DNA from: an uncultured Opitutales bacterium
Lineage (GTDB): Bacteria > Verrucomicrobiota > Verrucomicrobiia > Opitutales > Intestinicryptomonadaceae
DNA length: 64,000 bases
Assembly (NCBI GenBank): GCA_900547395.1
Contig: URGP01000001.1
Coordinates: 62,001-126,000 of the forward strand
Direction: 5' to 3'
The first letter of the stretch is position 1, and each line of letters begins with the position of its first letter. The position numbers were made by a program, and so were the translations under genes. The notes under the pieces are model-generated. The model did no database searches. It was given only the letters and a program-made list of their open reading frames with translations, and had not been told where the DNA came from. Below are positions 41,464 through 51,799 of the stretch, in pieces.

Positions 41464-43410
41464 TTACTTTTTTGCCGATTTTGGCGTTATCTTGGCGACA
41501 AAGCCGCCGCCCAATCTCGTCATTTTGATTTTTATTTTTGACGACGAGTTTACGTCCCTTACTTCGCGCTTGTAATCGAAGCCGACACGCTCAAAATTAA
41601 CCCCGTCGGCAAAGCTTTCCATTGTAAATTCGCCTTTGGGCAAAAAATCCAAATCAAGCTCTATTTCCTTATCGACAGCGGACATCGCCCCGACATACCA
41701 ATTTTTGCCGCTTCTTCTAAGCATCAAAACGTACTCGCCGATTTTTCCATCCACCACCCGTGTGTCGTCCCAAACGGTCGGGCATTGCGCCATAAACGCC
41801 GCGCAAACAGGCTCTTTCATATACGCGGAAGGGGAGTCGCAAAGCATTTTAAGGGGTTCAAAATAGCACACATACATTGCCATTTGATGCGCCCTTGTCC
41901 CCCTTGCGTTAGGCATACTCGGCATTGAATTTACATTCCCCTTTGTAAGGTTGCGCATGGCGCCGGGGGTATAGTCCATCGGACCTGCCAAAGAGCGCGT
42001 AAAAACAAGATCTACATTGTGCGATGGCGAAAGAACGCCGCCTTTGTTGTTTTCGCCGCCGCGCACACCTTCAAAGTTTATGACATTGGGATATTTTCTG
42101 TGAAGCCCCGAAGACGGAGCGCAGCCGTGAAAATCCACAACCAACTTGCGCTCTGCGGCAAGAGACGCGATTTTCTCAAACAAATCGACAGCCTGCTGGT
42201 CGTCGCGCTCCATAAAGTCGATTTTAAGCCCCGCAACGCCCCACTCTTTTGCCCTGTCCAAAATTTTTACGGCGTCTTTTTCAAACGGGCGTACAAGCGT
42301 CCAAAGAAGAATTTTTACGTTCCTTTCCTCCGCGTACTTCACAAGCTCTTTTATGTCGATTTTCGGCTGCATTGTGGCAACCAAATCGTTGTTGCCAATC
42401 CAGCCTTCGTCCAAAAGAAAATATTTCATGCCGAATTTTGAGGCGAAATCGACATAGTATTTATAGGTCGGCATATTCTGCCCCGCAACAAAATCGACGC
42501 CGAAAAGCCCCCAGTCGTTCCACCAGTCCCATGCGCAAGTCCCCGTTTCAATCCAAGAGGCGTCCTTTATCTTTGAGGGGCTTGCAAGCTTGTATTGAAT
42601 GGAGTTTTCGACAAGCTCGGCATCGGTGCGGGCAAAGAGCATCGCTCTCCACGGGAAAGTCCTCGCTGCGGAACTTTTTGCTATAAAGTCCTCTGTGGAT
42701 TTTGGCATAAAAAGCCTGCCCTTGTTTTCAAACTCCTTGGGATAAGGGGCAAACGCGCCCTGAATTTCCCCGTTTTCGGAAAACTTCAAATTCATCTTGG
42801 GATATTCGGAAACATCGGAATCCAAAATCGCCACTTTCACATTTCCCGCGTCAAATACAAACGGAAGCGCAACCATTGGCATATGCTTTGATATTTCGCA
42901 AAGCTTCATTCTTCTGTAAACGTCTTCAAACCAGCAGTGGAAAGAGTCTACTTTTTGCGGATAGGCATCCATCGCGCCGTCAAACGGATATTTCGCGGTC
43001 TCGCTATTTACTATTATTTCGCCTTTCTTGTCGCAAATAAAGCGGTACGCGAAAGCGTCATCGTAAACTCTGAATTCAACGGAAAAACCGTCAAACTTCA
43101 AAAGCAGGCGGTTGTAAGAATCCGAAATTTTGTTTTTGTTCGCCCAAACAGGATTTATTTCCTTTTTTACGGACGAGAACGATTTTGAAACAAGCTTCGG
43201 ATTTGCTCCGAAGTTTCCCAAGCTCGTATCCATGGCAATTTGGCAGTTTTCCACAATGGACTTGCCGTCGAATTTTATCGAAAAAACCAAAGTTTTCGAG
43301 ACTTCCACTTCGGCGCCCAACTTTCCGTCCGGCGAGGAAAGCGGAAAAGCCTTTCCATGCGCGGACGCAAACATAAAACAAAAAAGCGCGAATACCCCCC
43401 ATATTTTCAT
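41464..43410 (-). CDS. GH97 glycosidase, probably retaining alpha-galactosidase type
   Basis: 648 residues with a signal peptide (GVFALFCFMFASAHGKA). The order is that of GH97: an N-terminal beta-super-sandwich (SPDGKLGAEVEVSK, AYRFICDKKGE), a linker, then a TIM barrel (TGTCAWDWWNDWG, YFLLDEGW, VKILLWTLVRPFEKD, GLKIDFMERDDQ) and a C-terminal beta domain. Asp398 in KIDFM occupies the place of the nucleophile in retaining GH97 alpha-galactosidases; SusB-type inverting alpha-glucosidases lack it. Hence alpha-galactosidase is favoured, not proven. Probably periplasmic. Single gene, followed by two hairpins. It likely works with the GH51/GH2 enzymes on plant galactan or arabinogalactan chains. Confidence 0.88.
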   Translation of the reverse strand: MKIWGVFALFCFMFASAHGKAFPLSSPDGKLGAEVEVSKTLVFSIKFDGKSIVENCQIAMDTSLGNFGANPKLVSKSFSSVKKEINPVWANKNKISDSYNRLLLKFDGFSVEFRVYDDAFAYRFICDKKGEIIVNSETAKYPFDGAMDAYPQKVDSFHCWFEDVYRRMKLCEISKHMPMVALPFVFDAGNVKVAILDSDVSEYPKMNLKFSENGEIQGAFAPYPKEFENKGRLFMPKSTEDFIAKSSAARTFPWRAMLFARTDAELVENSIQYKLASPSKIKDASWIETGTCAWDWWNDWGLFGVDFVAGQNMPTYKYYVDFASKFGMKYFLLDEGWIGNNDLVATMQPKIDIKELVKYAEERNVKILLWTLVRPFEKDAVKILDRAKEWGVAGLKIDFMERDDQQAVDLFEKIASLAAERKLVVDFHGCAPSSGLHRKYPNVINFEGVRGGENNKGGVLSPSHNVDLVFTRSLAGPMDYTPGAMRNLTKGNVNSMPSMPNARGTRAHQMAMYVCYFEPLKMLCDSPSAYMKEPVCAAFMAQCPTVWDDTRVVDGKIGEYVLMLRRSGKNWYVGAMSAVDKEIELDLDFLPKGEFTMESFADGVNFERVGFDYKREVRDVNSSSKIKIKMTRLGGGFVAKITPKSAKK

Positions 43411-43501
43411 AATAAGTTTCCTTCCAATTTAAGTTAGCAGATTGAATTAAAATAAAAATAAAAGTTAATGTATAAAAAAGTCAAGCCTGTTATATTTATG
43501 C

Positions 43502-43533
43502 AAAAAAAAGAGACCCTTTTTCGGGTCTCTTTC
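43502..43533 (-). terminator. Terminator of xylA
   Basis: 10-bp perfect stem AAAGAGACCC / GGGTCTCTTT with a T run on the minus strand, about 20 nt after the xylA stop. Confidence 0.88.
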
Positions 43534-43553
43534 AAAATAAAACTTTTCTTTAA

Positions 43554-44867
<1,314 letters not shown>

Positions 44868-44915
44868 TTGTATTCCTTTGTTTGTTGATTGTTATTATTA
44901 AAAAATTCTGCCAAC

Positions 44916-44936
44916 TGTGCTAAACTATACTGCACA
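44916..44936. promoter_or_regulatory. Inverted repeat upstream of xylA
   Basis: TGTGC, 11 nt, GCACA, beginning 49 nt before the xylA ATG. A TATAGT sequence on the minus strand lies within its centre and could be the -10 element, so a protein bound here would block the promoter. No good -35 is seen. Confidence 0.35.
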
Positions 44937-45015
44937 TTCAAATTGAAATGGAATAAAAGATATTTTTTGCCCTCTTGTCAACAATATTGATTGCAAAAAT
45001 GAAAAATAACATATT

Positions 45016-45062
45016 AAAAAAAAAGAGCGGAGCTTCGAAAAAAAACATCCGAAACTCCGCCC
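45016..45062 (-). terminator. Terminator of the HzsA-like gene
   Basis: Stem GCGGAG-TTTCG / CGAAG-CTCCGC (one mismatch) on the minus strand, ending in nine T. It lies about 45 nt after the stop codon. Confidence 0.85.
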
Positions 45063-45103
45063 TGCCATTATAACCATCTATCTTTTTCCATTGGCGGGAA
45101 AAT

Positions 45104-48100
45104 TCAATTTTTGGCGGAGGCAAACCGCGCTTTTTTTGAAGATTCCCTTCGCGCAGATTTTTCCTTCGCCCCTTTCAAATATTTCTCGATTGCCTCGGCT
45201 TCCGCCTCTTCGTTTGACTTGCCCTTGTTTTCGTAATACTTGTAGTATTTCATGTCGTTTTCGTTCCAAGTGTTCGCCTCGTAATAATCCCCGCAATATG
45301 GGACGTAAAGGTCAATCCATGCGGCGAGCTTGTCGAGTTCCTCCCTCGTGATTTTGGTTTTTCCGTGTCCGCGCTTTAACATCGCAAGGAGCTCGCTTTT
45401 TGCCGCCCCCCTGTAATACGGCGGAAGAAGAGTCGGAATGGACTGCATTCCGGGCCAGTTTACAAGCGGATTTTTAAAGTCGGCAAAAGTAGGCTCTCCG
45501 CGCTCCATTTGCGGCTGCAACAAGTTGTAATAGGCGTCGTTAAAAATCCTCTTTGCCCTTTTGTTTTCAATGGGATAATTCAGGAGACTGAACGCCCTCA
45601 CGCTCTTTTTTTGGTTTTCGGCTTCAAGATCAAGCCACTTTTTGCCCTCCGTCTTCGCGAAAAATTCAACGCTTTTCTTTTCCTTGCCGTCTTCGGTCAA
45701 AATGCGGGCAACGCTCCTGTCGTTATGGCACGAAACGCAGTGTTTGTCCAAAATCGGCTGAACATGCTTTTGAAAGCTGAAACCGCCCTTTATGTCGTAA
45801 AAAGGCTTCAGCTTCTCAGGTTTTCTTCCTTTTGCAATTCTGAGCTTTATCGGGTTCGGGGTGTCCCTGTCGCCATGGCAGCCAAGGCAGGAATAAAATT
45901 CGTTCGGCTGCATCGCAGTCCATGAACGCATAGTGGTGACTGCGTTTCCATTTTTATCTATGGGCTGAAAATAAACGGGCGTGCGGGCGGGGATTTCAAA
46001 ATACACGCTGCCGTCTTCCGCGACATCAACTTCTCCCAAAATTTCCTTTGTGTCCCAAGATGCCTGCCCCAAACCGATGGGCGTGCATACATGGTTTGCG
46101 ACCCCGACGCCGCCCTCGTTGTTTCTTCCGCTCATTCCGCCGACGGGTGCCCTGCGGTAGTCTATTTTAACTACCCTCACTTTTTTGATGCTCCCCTTTT
46201 CGACTCCCTCAACCCCGTCTCCGTAATAAATGTTGCGGATGAAAAGATAGCCCTTGTCCTTGGTATAATCCACCCTCGATTTTTCAAGTTCGGGAATTTT
46301 GCGCGGCGCGACGGCAACCGCCTGTTTTGAATCCAAATAATCATGCCTTGCCAATAGCTCGCGCCTGCCGTCGTTATTCATCAGATAAAGCCCGTAAGGG
46401 AGCGGATAGGAACGGTTGTCCGCGTCCATCTGCTGGTATGTAACCAAAAACAAGTTTTCTTCAAGCGGAAACGGATACTGGAACTGCTCTCCCCTTTGCC
46501 CGTAGGCGTCAATTCTAACCGCCTTTTCCTTTCGGCGCGGCGCAAGAAGCTCGACGCCCGAATCCTCCTGCCTGCCCTTTGAAGTGTCGATTTCGGCAAG
46601 CTTGCCGCGCTGGGCTGTATGGTGACCGTGCAAAGTAGCAATGTATTTTTTTGTGTTGGGAATTTGGCGCGCGTGGTTTATGGTGGTGGGATACCACGAC
46701 TTGTTGCCGTAAACTTCCGTCTGGAAAGAGCCGTCGGGCTTCATCGAAAACAGAGCCTGGGTAAAAGTCTGCCCTCTGTCGTTATAGTCCCACCTTGTGT
46801 AAATTACGTTGCCCTGCTCGGTTATGGTCGGGTACGTCGTGCAAACCTGGTCAAAGCCTACGCGGCGCAAAAAGGAACCGTCGGGCTTCATCATATAAAG
46901 GTTGCTGACTTCGGTCAGCCAACAATCGGTAGCCTGCTCGCACCGCGTCGAATTGAAGACAATTTCGCCCGTAGGCAGATACTTTGGCTCTATGTCCGCG
47001 CAAGCCCCGCTTGTGATTTGGCGTATTTTACGGGTTTTGATGTCCATTTCGTAAATGTGGTAGTCGTCTTCAAGGGCGGACTTTTTCCAGGAAAACAGGA
47101 TTTTAGAGCCGTCGTAAGAAACATCGGGGTCGCGGATTGTCCCGTTTTTGTCGGAAAGTAAAACTTCGCGCGAAACAGAGCCGTCGGGCTTGACTTCAAG
47201 CATGCAAAGGGCGGAATCGGGCGCAAAACGCATTTCGGCGCGGGCATCGGAAGCCGCTTCGGTATAGCCATAAAAACTCGGCGCAATCGGATACCTTTCA
47301 ACATACACGAATTTGCGAGGCTTACCGTCAAGCTTCGACAAGAAATCAATTCTTCTTGCCTTTGCAGCCTCCAAATAAGCTTCCGCACAATCTTTCAGTG
47401 TTTCGGCATTCGCGATTTTTTCTTTCAAAAAATCCTTTGGATTTTCTATTTCGCCCAAGGCTTTTTGCGCGAGGCTTTTTAAGATTTCCGCCCTCTTTTT
47501 GGCGTCGTTTGGCAATTTTGAAAGCTCAAAACCGAAGTCCCGCATAAAGTGGTCGGCTTCGATGGGAAAATGTTCGCCCATCATGCGCCAAAGCCACAGA
47601 TTTTTTGTCTTGTTTGCGCCCTCCGTTTCAAGTTCTGAAATGACATCGGCAAATTTTGCGGACTTGCCGTTTTTTCCTTTTTTGTAAAAAGGCATCTTGT
47701 CGCGCCCCCAGGCTTCAAATTCAGAAAGAGCGCACCAGCCGATTGGCTTTTTAGACTTCAAATTGCGAAGCTCTACATAAGTCGTCGTAATTTTCGGGAA
47801 CTTGAACTCCTGAGGTTCAACAACCTTTTTTAACTTCACAGGAATGGTTTTCTTGGTGCCTGAAAACGCAAGCTCGCCCTTTTCCCAAAAATCGTCGTGC
47901 GGAAAATCAGCGCGTATTGTAAGAACAACCTTGTCAAGCTCGACAGGCCTGCCGAAGTTTATCCTGATCCAAGGGGCTTCCTCCTTTTCGGGGCCCCACG
48001 AACGGTGCTTCCAACCGCCATGCCCCTTGTTGTTGTCAAAAACTCCGTCAACGGCGTTTCTTGCCCTGAAAATCAATTCGTTTCTGCACTCTGTGGAGGC

Positions 48101-48619
48101 GGTTATGTGCGGATAAAAAATGTCGTTTTCAGCAACTTTATCTTGAAAGTCGTAAGGATTTAACGCCAAGTTGCGGTACTCCGAAAGCTCCTTGTATGTC
48201 GGCGGAGACATTCTGATGTCGGTCAATCCTTTAGGGATTTCATTTCTAACGTCGCTTGAAATCTGCTCTGAGCTTGGCAATGTAAAAAACGCCTTGCCGT
48301 TAGGCATGTAAATTATCGACTCCTTCAAATTGTCGCCGACTTTTACCTTCAAAAAAAGCTGTGAGCCGTCCTTGCCGGCAACCCCGAATGTCGTCGGAAA
48401 CTTCGGATGGACATTGTACCGCCAAAGCCCCGCCGCGTCCGGTTCGCGGTTGTCGAATTTCTCCTGCTCTGAATTTTTGACAAGAAGGCGCAAATTCATG
48501 TAAGAATCTCCAAACCGCGGAGAGCCTTTGCGCACATAAGGCTTTTCTTCCGCCGACAACCCTAAGCAGAAAGCAAATGCGCACGCCGCCAAAACCGTTT
48601 TCCCGATAAAATTTTCCAT
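45104..48619 (-). CDS. HzsA-like multidomain cytochrome c protein with discoidin and TolB-type propeller
   Basis: 1171 residues, exported (signal peptide KTVLAACAFAFCLGLSAEE). Domains: beta-rich start; discoidin/F5-8C-like module at about 190-325 (AVDGVFDNNKGHGG, PWIRINFGRPVELDKV, CALSEFEAWGRD); helical region; TolB/WD40-like propeller at about 480-800 (RDPDVSYDGSKILFSW, EPKYLPTGEIVFNSTR, MKPDGSFLRRVG); then a cytochrome c-like region with two CXXCH haem sites, CLGCH (911-915) and CVSCH (961-965). The middle and end resemble hydrazine synthase alpha-subunit-related proteins, which are widespread in this phylum and mostly not involved in anammox. The tail (1130-1171) is Lys/Glu-rich. Electron transfer or sensing linked to carbohydrate binding is a guess. 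Divergent from the IclR gene. Confidence 0.82.
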   Translation of the reverse strand: MENFIGKTVLAACAFAFCLGLSAEEKPYVRKGSPRFGDSYMNLRLLVKNSEQEKFDNREPDAAGLWRYNVHPKFPTTFGVAGKDGSQLFLKVKVGDNLKESIIYMPNGKAFFTLPSSEQISSDVRNEIPKGLTDIRMSPPTYKELSEYRNLALNPYDFQDKVAENDIFYPHITASTECRNELIFRARNAVDGVFDNNKGHGGWKHRSWGPEKEEAPWIRINFGRPVELDKVVLTIRADFPHDDFWEKGELAFSGTKKTIPVKLKKVVEPQEFKFPKITTTYVELRNLKSKKPIGWCALSEFEAWGRDKMPFYKKGKNGKSAKFADVISELETEGANKTKNLWLWRMMGEHFPIEADHFMRDFGFELSKLPNDAKKRAEILKSLAQKALGEIENPKDFLKEKIANAETLKDCAEAYLEAAKARRIDFLSKLDGKPRKFVYVERYPIAPSFYGYTEAASDARAEMRFAPDSALCMLEVKPDGSVSREVLLSDKNGTIRDPDVSYDGSKILFSWKKSALEDDYHIYEMDIKTRKIRQITSGACADIEPKYLPTGEIVFNSTRCEQATDCWLTEVSNLYMMKPDGSFLRRVGFDQVCTTYPTITEQGNVIYTRWDYNDRGQTFTQALFSMKPDGSFQTEVYGNKSWYPTTINHARQIPNTKKYIATLHGHHTAQRGKLAEIDTSKGRQEDSGVELLAPRRKEKAVRIDAYGQRGEQFQYPFPLEENLFLVTYQQMDADNRSYPLPYGLYLMNNDGRRELLARHDYLDSKQAVAVAPRKIPELEKSRVDYTKDKGYLFIRNIYYGDGVEGVEKGSIKKVRVVKIDYRRAPVGGMSGRNNEGGVGVANHVCTPIGLGQASWDTKEILGEVDVAEDGSVYFEIPARTPVYFQPIDKNGNAVTTMRSWTAMQPNEFYSCLGCHGDRDTPNPIKLRIAKGRKPEKLKPFYDIKGGFSFQKHVQPILDKHCVSCHNDRSVARILTEDGKEKKSVEFFAKTEGKKWLDLEAENQKKSVRAFSLLNYPIENKRAKRIFNDAYYNLLQPQMERGEPTFADFKNPLVNWPGMQSIPTLLPPYYRGAAKSELLAMLKRGHGKTKITREELDKLAAWIDLYVPYCGDYYEANTWNENDMKYYKYYENKGKSNEEAEAEAIEKYLKGAKEKSARRESSKKARFASAKN

Positions 48620-48661
48620 AAAATCCCTCCTTTTTTCAAAACCCGCAATACTGTTTGCAAA

Positions 48662-48717
48662 TTTTGAAACTTAGTTTTAATATATTGAAAAGCTTTGTCA
48701 AGCCCAATGTTTCAAAA
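48662..48717. promoter_or_regulatory. Inverted repeat in IclR / HzsA-like divergent promoter region
   Basis: TTTTGAAAC (48662-48670) and GTTTCAAAA (48709-48717), perfect 9-bp arms 38 nt apart. GAAAC/GTTTC half-sites are typical for some IclR-family regulators such as KdgR, so autoregulation and control of the divergent HzsA-like gene are possible. Confidence 0.35.
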
Positions 48718-48791
48718 AAGCAAAGAACATAAAATGATATTGTAATTTTTTCTCAAATATGCCAATGATAAAAATAAACTTATTTTATATT

Positions 48792-49595
48792 ATGACAAAA
48801 AACAAGACGTCGCAAGTCACAAAAGCAAACAGAAAACGCTACGAAATCCCAAATTTGAGAAAGGCGTTCGAAATTTTGGAAATACTGTCCGAAGAACGCG
48901 GGGGCATTACTTTCCCCGAAATGCTCGAAAAAATAGAATGCAACAAAACGTCGCTTTTCAGAATTTTGATGACGCTTGAAAACATGGGCTATCTGCGAAA
49001 GAACGCCGAAACCGACGCCTTTTCGGTGTCCCGCAAAATTCTCTCCCTTGCATACCCCGCCCTCTGCGACGCAAACATAATAGAAGAAAGCCTTGACGTT
49101 GTCCGCAATCTGCGCGACGAAATCGGCGAAACAACAATGCTCGGCGTTCTCTTGGACAACGAATGCGTAATGGTCGAGCAGGAATACGGGCTTTCATCGT
49201 TTAATTTCATCGGCAAACTCGGCATGAAAAGCCCCCTGCACGCCTCCGCACCGGGCAAGGCATTGCTTTCCGCACTACCCAAGCCCGATTTGGAAAAGCT
49301 GCTTCCAAAAATAAATTTTGAAAAGTGCGCAAAAAACACGGTTGAAAACGTGCAATCTTTAAAGGAGCAAATTGAAAAATTTTCAAAACTAAACTACGCC
49401 TACGATGCTTCAGAAGCCGTTGACGGCGTAAATTGCGTGGCTTCGCCCATTTTCGACGCACACTCTTACCCTGTGGCAGTAATTTGGATTACGGGACCCG
49501 CGCACAGGATTTTGGAAAGCGAATTTGACGCTCTTGGCAAAAAAGTCCTCGCAAGCGCGGCAAAAATCTCCGAACGATTGGGATACATAGCGTAA
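48792..49595 (+). CDS. IclR-family transcriptional regulator
   Basis: 267 residues from ATG 48792; an in-frame ATG at 48759 would add 11 hydrophobic-leaning residues and lies in AT-rich promoter-like DNA, so the later start is preferred although neither has a good Shine-Dalgarno. N-terminal winged helix-turn-helix (LRKAFEILEILSEERGGITF, then KTSLFRILMTLENMGYL), C-terminal IclR effector domain (SPLHASAPGKALLSAL; VNCVASPIFD; AVIWITGPAHRI). IclR proteins usually control catabolic genes, many of them for sugar acids. It is divergent from the HzsA-like gene, with an inverted repeat in between, and runs directly into rsmA (1-nt gap). Confidence 0.93.
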   Translation: MTKNKTSQVTKANRKRYEIPNLRKAFEILEILSEERGGITFPEMLEKIECNKTSLFRILMTLENMGYLRKNAETDAFSVSRKILSLAYPALCDANIIEESLDVVRNLRDEIGETTMLGVLLDNECVMVEQEYGLSSFNFIGKLGMKSPLHASAPGKALLSALPKPDLEKLLPKINFEKCAKNTVENVQSLKEQIEKFSKLNYAYDASEAVDGVNCVASPIFDAHSYPVAVIWITGPAHRILESEFDALGKKVLASAAKISERLGYIA

Positions 49596-49596
49596 A

Positions 49597-50418
49597 ATGG
49601 ATTTTAACGGACAGCTTTCGCCATCGAAAACAACTTCCATTCTGCGGGAAATCGGGCATTCCCCCGTAAAGAAGCTTGGGCAGAATTTTCTAATAGACGC
49701 AAACATCGTAAGAAAATCCTTAGAGCTTGCTGAGATAAAAAAAGGAGATTTAGTCGTTGAAGTGGGCCCCGGGCTTGGGACATTGACGGGCGCGCTCTTA
49801 AACGAGGGCGCAAATGTCTATGCAGTAGAGCTTGATAAACGCCTGCATGCGCACATCGCCGAAACTTTCAAAGACTGCCCAAACTTAAACCTTATTTGGG
49901 GCGACGCCGTCGAACACCCGCTTGCCGCCCTTCCGAAAGAGGCAAAAAACTATAAAATAGTGGCAAACCTCCCCTACGCAATCAGTACGATTTGGCTTGA
50001 AAAAGTGCTTTCGGGAAATCTTCCGCAAAAAATGACGCTGATGCTGCAAAAAGAGGCTGCAATGCGCTTTACCGCAAAAAATTCATCAAGCGAATATTCG
50101 CCGATTTCCATATTCCTAAATTCGGCATACAAGGTAAAATGCGCCCATAAAGTTTCCGCTTCCTGCTTCCATCCGCGCCCGAATGTCGATTCCGTTTTGC
50201 TTGCGCTTGAAATTCTGGAAACGCCTTTCGTTTTTAAAAGCGAAACAAAGGAACTTATACGCAAGATATTCTCGCGCAGGCGCAAGCAGATTTTTTCCAT
50301 ACTCAAAGACTTGAAAGACGAACGCGCATTAAAGTGGCTTGAAAACATGCCCGAAATAAAGCCCTCCGACCGCCCCGAAACCATCGCGCCGGAGCTATGG
50401 CGTAAACTCGATAAGTAA
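49597..50418 (+). CDS. rsmA: 16S rRNA adenine dimethyltransferase
   Basis: Dimethylates two adjacent adenosines in the 3'-terminal hairpin of 16S rRNA during 30S maturation, using SAM. 273 residues, normal length. Motifs: KKLGQNFLID, VVEVGPGLGTLTGAL (SAM site), NLPYAIST (NLPY catalytic motif), FHPRPNVDSVLL. The start is one base after the IclR stop; the stop overlaps the next ATG by one base, so it sits in a tight plus-strand unit. Loss of this enzyme is known to give kasugamycin resistance. Confidence 0.97.
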   Translation: MDFNGQLSPSKTTSILREIGHSPVKKLGQNFLIDANIVRKSLELAEIKKGDLVVEVGPGLGTLTGALLNEGANVYAVELDKRLHAHIAETFKDCPNLNLIWGDAVEHPLAALPKEAKNYKIVANLPYAISTIWLEKVLSGNLPQKMTLMLQKEAAMRFTAKNSSSEYSPISIFLNSAYKVKCAHKVSASCFHPRPNVDSVLLALEILETPFVFKSETKELIRKIFSRRRKQIFSILKDLKDERALKWLENMPEIKPSDRPETIAPELWRKLDK

Positions 50419-51245
50419 TGCTGCATATTATCATAAAAATTTTGGCTTTTGCGGCGTCATTTTATTTTATACTGATGATTGCTGCGTATTTTCTTGCGGA
50501 CAAAATAGCATTCCCCGCCCCGAAACCATCTTACGAATTGTCCGAAAAATACAGGCTAATCGACGCTCCGAACGGAGGTAAAATCTGCACGGTGTTTTTG
50601 AAAAACCCAAACGCAAAATACACAATTTTGTTTTCGCACGGCAACGGGGAAGACTTGGGCGAAATCGAAAAAAAGCTTGAAAACCTGTATAACCTCGGCT
50701 TTTCGGTTTTTGCCTACGACTACTTCGGCTACGGGCAAAGCACCTTGAAATCATCTGCAAAAAACATTGAAATCTGCGCAGAAACCGCATGGCAGCATCT
50801 CGTAAAAACTGAAAACGTACCCGAGAGCAAAATCATTGTTTTCGGATACTCGATGGGCTCTGCGCCAAGTTCATACATCGCCTCAAAACACAAGCCGCGA
50901 GCCTTGATTTTGATGGGCGGATTTGCCTCCGCGTTCCAAACCCAGCTGCCGATAAAAATCTTCCCGTGGGACATGTTAAATAATGCAAAAAAAATCGCCA
51001 ATCTGCCCTGCCCAATCTTGATTTTCCACGGCACAAAAGATTGTATTGTAAGATACCATAACGCTGAAATTCTTTATGAAAAGGCGTCTTGCCCTAAATA
51101 TCTGATTTCAATAAAAGGCGCGGGGCACTACGATATTCCCTATTCCGCGCCCAAAGCCTTTTTTGGCGGCATAAAAAACTTTGCAAATACTCTCGACCCG
51201 AACGTCGAAAACGCTATAAATGCAAGTATTAAATCAAAACAATAA
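50418..51245 (+). CDS. Alpha/beta hydrolase with N-terminal membrane anchor
   Basis: 275 residues. Residues 4-26 form a membrane helix (IIKILAFAASFYFILMIAAYF). The hydrolase fold shows FSHGNGEDLG (oxyanion loop), nucleophile elbow GYSMGS with Ser145, ILIFHGTKDCIV carrying the catalytic Asp, and KGAGHYDIP carrying the His. It matches the BEM46/YqkD/FrsA-like group of serine hydrolases; the substrate is unknown. Its ATG overlaps the rsmA stop (TAATG), so translation is likely coupled. Confidence 0.88.
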   Translation: MLHIIIKILAFAASFYFILMIAAYFLADKIAFPAPKPSYELSEKYRLIDAPNGGKICTVFLKNPNAKYTILFSHGNGEDLGEIEKKLENLYNLGFSVFAYDYFGYGQSTLKSSAKNIEICAETAWQHLVKTENVPESKIIVFGYSMGSAPSSYIASKHKPRALILMGGFASAFQTQLPIKIFPWDMLNNAKKIANLPCPILIFHGTKDCIVRYHNAEILYEKASCPKYLISIKGAGHYDIPYSAPKAFFGGIKNFANTLDPNVENAINASIKSKQ

Positions 51246-51253
51246 TTTGCCTT

Positions 51254-51796
51254 ATGAAAAGCGCAGCTGTAATTATTTTTGAAAATTTTGAGGAAATCGA
51301 GGCGACCGCGCCAATCGACATTTTAAGGCGCGCAGGAATAAGCGTGTGCGTTGCCACAATGAACGGCGAACTCGAAACTGCGGGAAGAAGCGGCATAAAA
51401 CTCGTTGCAGACAAGCTCTTTTCCGAAATAAAAAACGACACCTTCGACGCCGTAATAATATCGGGAGGTCCCGGCACTGCGAACATCTCCTCAAATAAGG
51501 ATTTGCTCGATTTCATAAAAAAACACGACCTTGCAAACCGCATAGTGGCCGCCATCTGCGCCGCGCCGACCGTGCTGAAAAACGCGGGCGCGCTCGTTGG
51601 GAAAACCTGCGCCTGCCACACTTCAAAAGAAGCGGAACTTTCGGAGCATCTCGAAAAAGGCGAAGATGTTGTTTCAAGCAAAAACGCCATAACTTCAAGG
51701 GGAGCGGGAACAGCAATACAATTTTCGCTTGAAATCGTAAAAACGCTGCTGTCAGAAGAAATCGCAAAAGACATCGCAAAATCAATTTGTTTTTAA
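51254..51796 (+). CDS. DJ-1/PfpI-family protein (YajL-like)
   Basis: 180 residues, cytoplasmic, single-domain. Start MKSAAVIIFENFEEIEATAPIDI has the conserved Glu; AAICAAPTVL holds the nucleophile-elbow Cys102; the tail ITSRGAGTAIQFSLEIV is typical of the DJ-1/YajL group. Members have been described as chaperones, glyoxalases or protein deglycases, and the exact activity is debated. It lies 8 nt after the hydrolase gene and 3 nt before the membrane protein gene. Confidence 0.92.
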   Translation: MKSAAVIIFENFEEIEATAPIDILRRAGISVCVATMNGELETAGRSGIKLVADKLFSEIKNDTFDAVIISGGPGTANISSNKDLLDFIKKHDLANRIVAAICAAPTVLKNAGALVGKTCACHTSKEAELSEHLEKGEDVVSSKNAITSRGAGTAIQFSLEIVKTLLSEEIAKDIAKSICF

Positions 51797-51799
51797 GCC

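Noticed and set aside
46619-47161. 180-codon plus-strand frame inside the HzsA-like gene
   Set aside because: Antisense to the propeller-coding region, which has clear sense-strand motifs.
45104-48619. Reading the HzsA-like gene as evidence for anammox or hydrazine metabolism
   Set aside because: HzsA-like fusions are widespread in this superphylum without other anammox genes; no HzsB/C or hydrazine dehydrogenase gene is here.
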